Assembly: GCF_000158955.1 (NCBI RefSeq)
Contig: NZ_GG657757.1
Span: forward strand, 5,172,278-5,236,277
Source of the DNA: Streptomyces viridochromogenes DSM 40736
GTDB taxonomy: Bacteria > Actinomycetota > Actinomycetes > Streptomycetales > Streptomycetaceae
Direction: 5' to 3'
Length of the DNA: 64,000 nucleotides
Both the position numbers and the translations under genes were made by a program. The number at the start of each line of letters is the position of its first letter. Positions within the stretch are counted from its first letter, which is position 1. The notes below the pieces were generated by a model. The model ran no database searches, was not told the origin of the DNA, and saw nothing but the letters and a program-made list of their open reading frames with translations. Shown here one piece after another: positions 62,480 through 64,000 of this stretch.

Positions 62480-63318
62480 CCACCCAGCTCGCCGCCTACT
62501 CCACCTCCACCGGAGAGGCCGTCCAGTTCTGGATCCTCGGCACCGTCGCGGTGATCGGCGCCCTGGGCACCATCCTCATGAAGAGGGCCGTGCACAGCGC
62601 CCTCTGCCTCGCCGGGACCATGATCATCCTGGCGGTGTTCTACCTCGCCAACGGCGCCTACTTCCTGGGCGTCGTACAGATCATCGTCTACACCGGCGCG
62701 ATCATGATGCTGTTCCTGTTCGTGGTGATGCTCGTCGGCGTGACCGCGGCGGACTCCCTGAAGGAGACCATCAAGGGCCAGCGCTGGCTGGCCCTGTTGT
62801 GCGGCCTGGGCTTCGGCATCCTGCTGTTCGCCGGGATCGGCAACGCCTCCCTCAAGGAGTTCAACGGCATCGGCCAGGCGAACGCCGGCGGCAACGTGCA
62901 GGGCATCGCCGCCCTCCTCTTCACCCGGTACGTCTTCGCGTTCGAGATCACCGGCGCCCTGCTCATCACGGCCGCCGTCGGCGCCATGGTGCTCACGCAC
63001 CGCGAGCGCACCGAGCGCGCCAAGACACAGCGGGAGCTCGCGGAGGAGCGCGTCCGCGAGGGCAAGTACATGCCGCCGCTGCCGGCGCCCGGCGTGTACG
63101 CCCGGCACAACGCGGTCGACATCGCGGGCCTGCTGCCCGACGGCACCCCGTCCGACCTCACCGTCAGCAAGACGCTGCGCGAGCGGGGCCAGATCCGGGA
63201 CGTGTCGCAGGAGGCGCTCAACGACCTCAAGGCCCTGGAGCAGCGTGCCGAGGAGCGCCTGGAGCGGAAGGCCATCGAGCCGGCCACGTTCAAGCGGCCC
63301 GAGGAGGCGTCGAAGTGA
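62476..63318 (+). CDS. nuoJ: NADH-quinone oxidoreductase subunit J
   Basis: This is a 280-residue membrane subunit with five helices, including LGVVQIIVYTGAIMMLFLFV, which carries the pi-bulge region of this family. Residues about 175-280 form a charged cytoplasmic extension (RERTERAKTQRELAEERVRE), longer than in E. coli NuoJ. It overlaps nuoI and nuoK. Confidence 0.95.
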   Translation: MTTQLAAYSTSTGEAVQFWILGTVAVIGALGTILMKRAVHSALCLAGTMIILAVFYLANGAYFLGVVQIIVYTGAIMMLFLFVVMLVGVTAADSLKETIKGQRWLALLCGLGFGILLFAGIGNASLKEFNGIGQANAGGNVQGIAALLFTRYVFAFEITGALLITAAVGAMVLTHRERTERAKTQRELAEERVREGKYMPPLPAPGVYARHNAVDIAGLLPDGTPSDLTVSKTLRERGQIRDVSQEALNDLKALEQRAEERLERKAIEPATFKRPEEASK

Positions 63319-63614
63319 ACCCGGTCAACTACCTCTATCTCGCGGCCCTGTTGTTCACGATCGGCGCGACCGGCGTGCTGATCAGGCGCAACGCGATCGT
63401 CGTGTTCATGTGCATCGAGCTCATGCTCAATGCCTGCAACCTCGCGTTCGTCGCCTTCTCCCGGATGCACGGCAACCTCGACGGCCAGATCATCGCCTTC
63501 TTCACGATGGTGGTCGCCGCCGCGGAGGTCGTGGTCGGGCTCGCGATCATCGTGTCCCTGTTCCGTGCCCGCCACTCGGCCTCGGTCGACGACGCCAGCC
63601 TGATGAAGCTGTAA
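63315..63614 (+). CDS. nuoK: NADH-quinone oxidoreductase subunit K
   Basis: This is a 99-residue, three-helix subunit homologous to MrpC antiporter proteins. The conserved Glu residues of the proton path lie in VVFMCIELMLNACNL and VVAAAEVVVGLAI. GTG 63315 overlaps nuoJ by GTGA. Confidence 0.95.
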   Translation: MNPVNYLYLAALLFTIGATGVLIRRNAIVVFMCIELMLNACNLAFVAFSRMHGNLDGQIIAFFTMVVAAAEVVVGLAIIVSLFRARHSASVDDASLMKL

Positions 63615-63629
63615 GGGGTCGGGAGAATC

Positions 63630-64000
63630 GTGGAGAACCTGATTGCGCTGCTGGTGGCGGCGCCCCTGCTCGGAGCGGCGGTCCTGCTGTGCGGCGGACG
63701 CCGCCTGGACGCCGTGGGCCACTGGATCGGCACGCTGCTCGCGGCCGTCTCCTTCGTCCTCGGCGTCGTGCTCTTCACCGACATGCTGGGCAGGAGCGCC
63801 GATCACCGTGAGATGAACCAGCACTTGTGGAGCTGGATCCCGGTGGAGGGCTTCCAGGCGGACGTCGCCTTCCAGCTCGACCAGCTGTCCATGACGTTCG
63901 TCCTGCTGATCACGGGCGTCGGATCGCTGATCCACCTCTATTCCATCGGGTACATGGAGCACGACGAGCGGCGCCGCCGCTTCTTCGCCTACCTGAACCT
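63630..64000 (+). CDS. nuoL: NADH-quinone oxidoreductase subunit L, partial
   Basis: GTG 63630 starts the antiporter-like subunit NuoL, cut at the window end after 123 codons. The first helices and the N-terminal signature region are visible: VAFQLDQLSMTFVLLITGVG and LIHLYSIGYMEHDERRRRFF. It lies 15 bp after nuoK behind GGGAGA. Confidence 0.93.
   Translation, partial: MENLIALLVAAPLLGAAVLLCGGRRLDAVGHWIGTLLAAVSFVLGVVLFTDMLGRSADHREMNQHLWSWIPVEGFQADVAFQLDQLSMTFVLLITGVGSLIHLYSIGYMEHDERRRRFFAYLN

Overview
This window comes from a Streptomyces chromosome. The evidence is the very high GC content, frequent GTG starts, ATGA/GTGA start-stop overlaps, several secreted proteins and lipoproteins, a LytR-CpsA-Psr (LCP) protein, and a futalosine-pathway menaquinone gene (mqnC) close to a complete-looking type I NADH dehydrogenase operon.

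Layout. Positions 1-2907 (minus) hold a small operon: a WXG100-like protein, a calpain-type cysteine protease, a small beta-rich protein and a lipoprotein cut by the window edge. Positions 3316-12540 are an unstable accessory region. It has an IS5-type transposase, an IS630 relic, a GrpB-like fragment, and a multi-gene cassette (membrane protein, 391-aa T7SS-substrate-like protein, partner protein, EspG-like protein, small secreted protein) that is partly duplicated, inverted and decayed. Positions 13261-15017 hold the first lipoprotein/secreted-protein pair (called A/B here). Positions 15664-23399 carry a deacetylase/glycosyltransferase fusion, an LCP protein, an acyl-CoA-dehydrogenase-like flavoprotein and two paralogous membrane proteins with a conserved NPLHG/Cys signature. 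A lipoprotein follows at 23954-24673.

Positions 25172-31713 are a Tad/Flp pilus locus: CpaB-like, CpaE-like, TadA, TadB, TadC, a Flp pilin-like prepilin, and three TadE/TadG-like pseudopilins. The matching A24 prepilin peptidase lies at 41322-42050, directly after a membrane-anchored LysM/BTAD regulator. Between them are a double-glycine peptide resembling a RiPP or bacteriocin precursor (32170-32400), a WXG100-like operon, and two more A/B pairs plus a lone A lipoprotein (32467-38007).

The right third is core metabolism. It has a CPBP membrane protease, mqnC, a GH18-like lipoprotein, a decayed deacetylase, menG, a PASTA protein, a GNAT enzyme, a geranylgeranyl-reductase-family flavoprotein (possibly menaquinone side-chain reduction), peptide deformylase, an NlpC/P60 hydrolase and nuoA to nuoL (cut at the edge). 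mqnC and menG make the quinone that the nuo complex reduces. A Rex-type operator sits upstream of nuoA and a Crp-type site upstream of the NlpC/P60 gene.

Several otherwise intact genes (nuoG and the LysM/BTAD regulator) carry a single extra G in a G run, and a 19-bp poly-G tract breaks another gene. Some frameshifts may therefore be sequencing errors rather than biology. No tRNA, rRNA or CRISPR array was seen.
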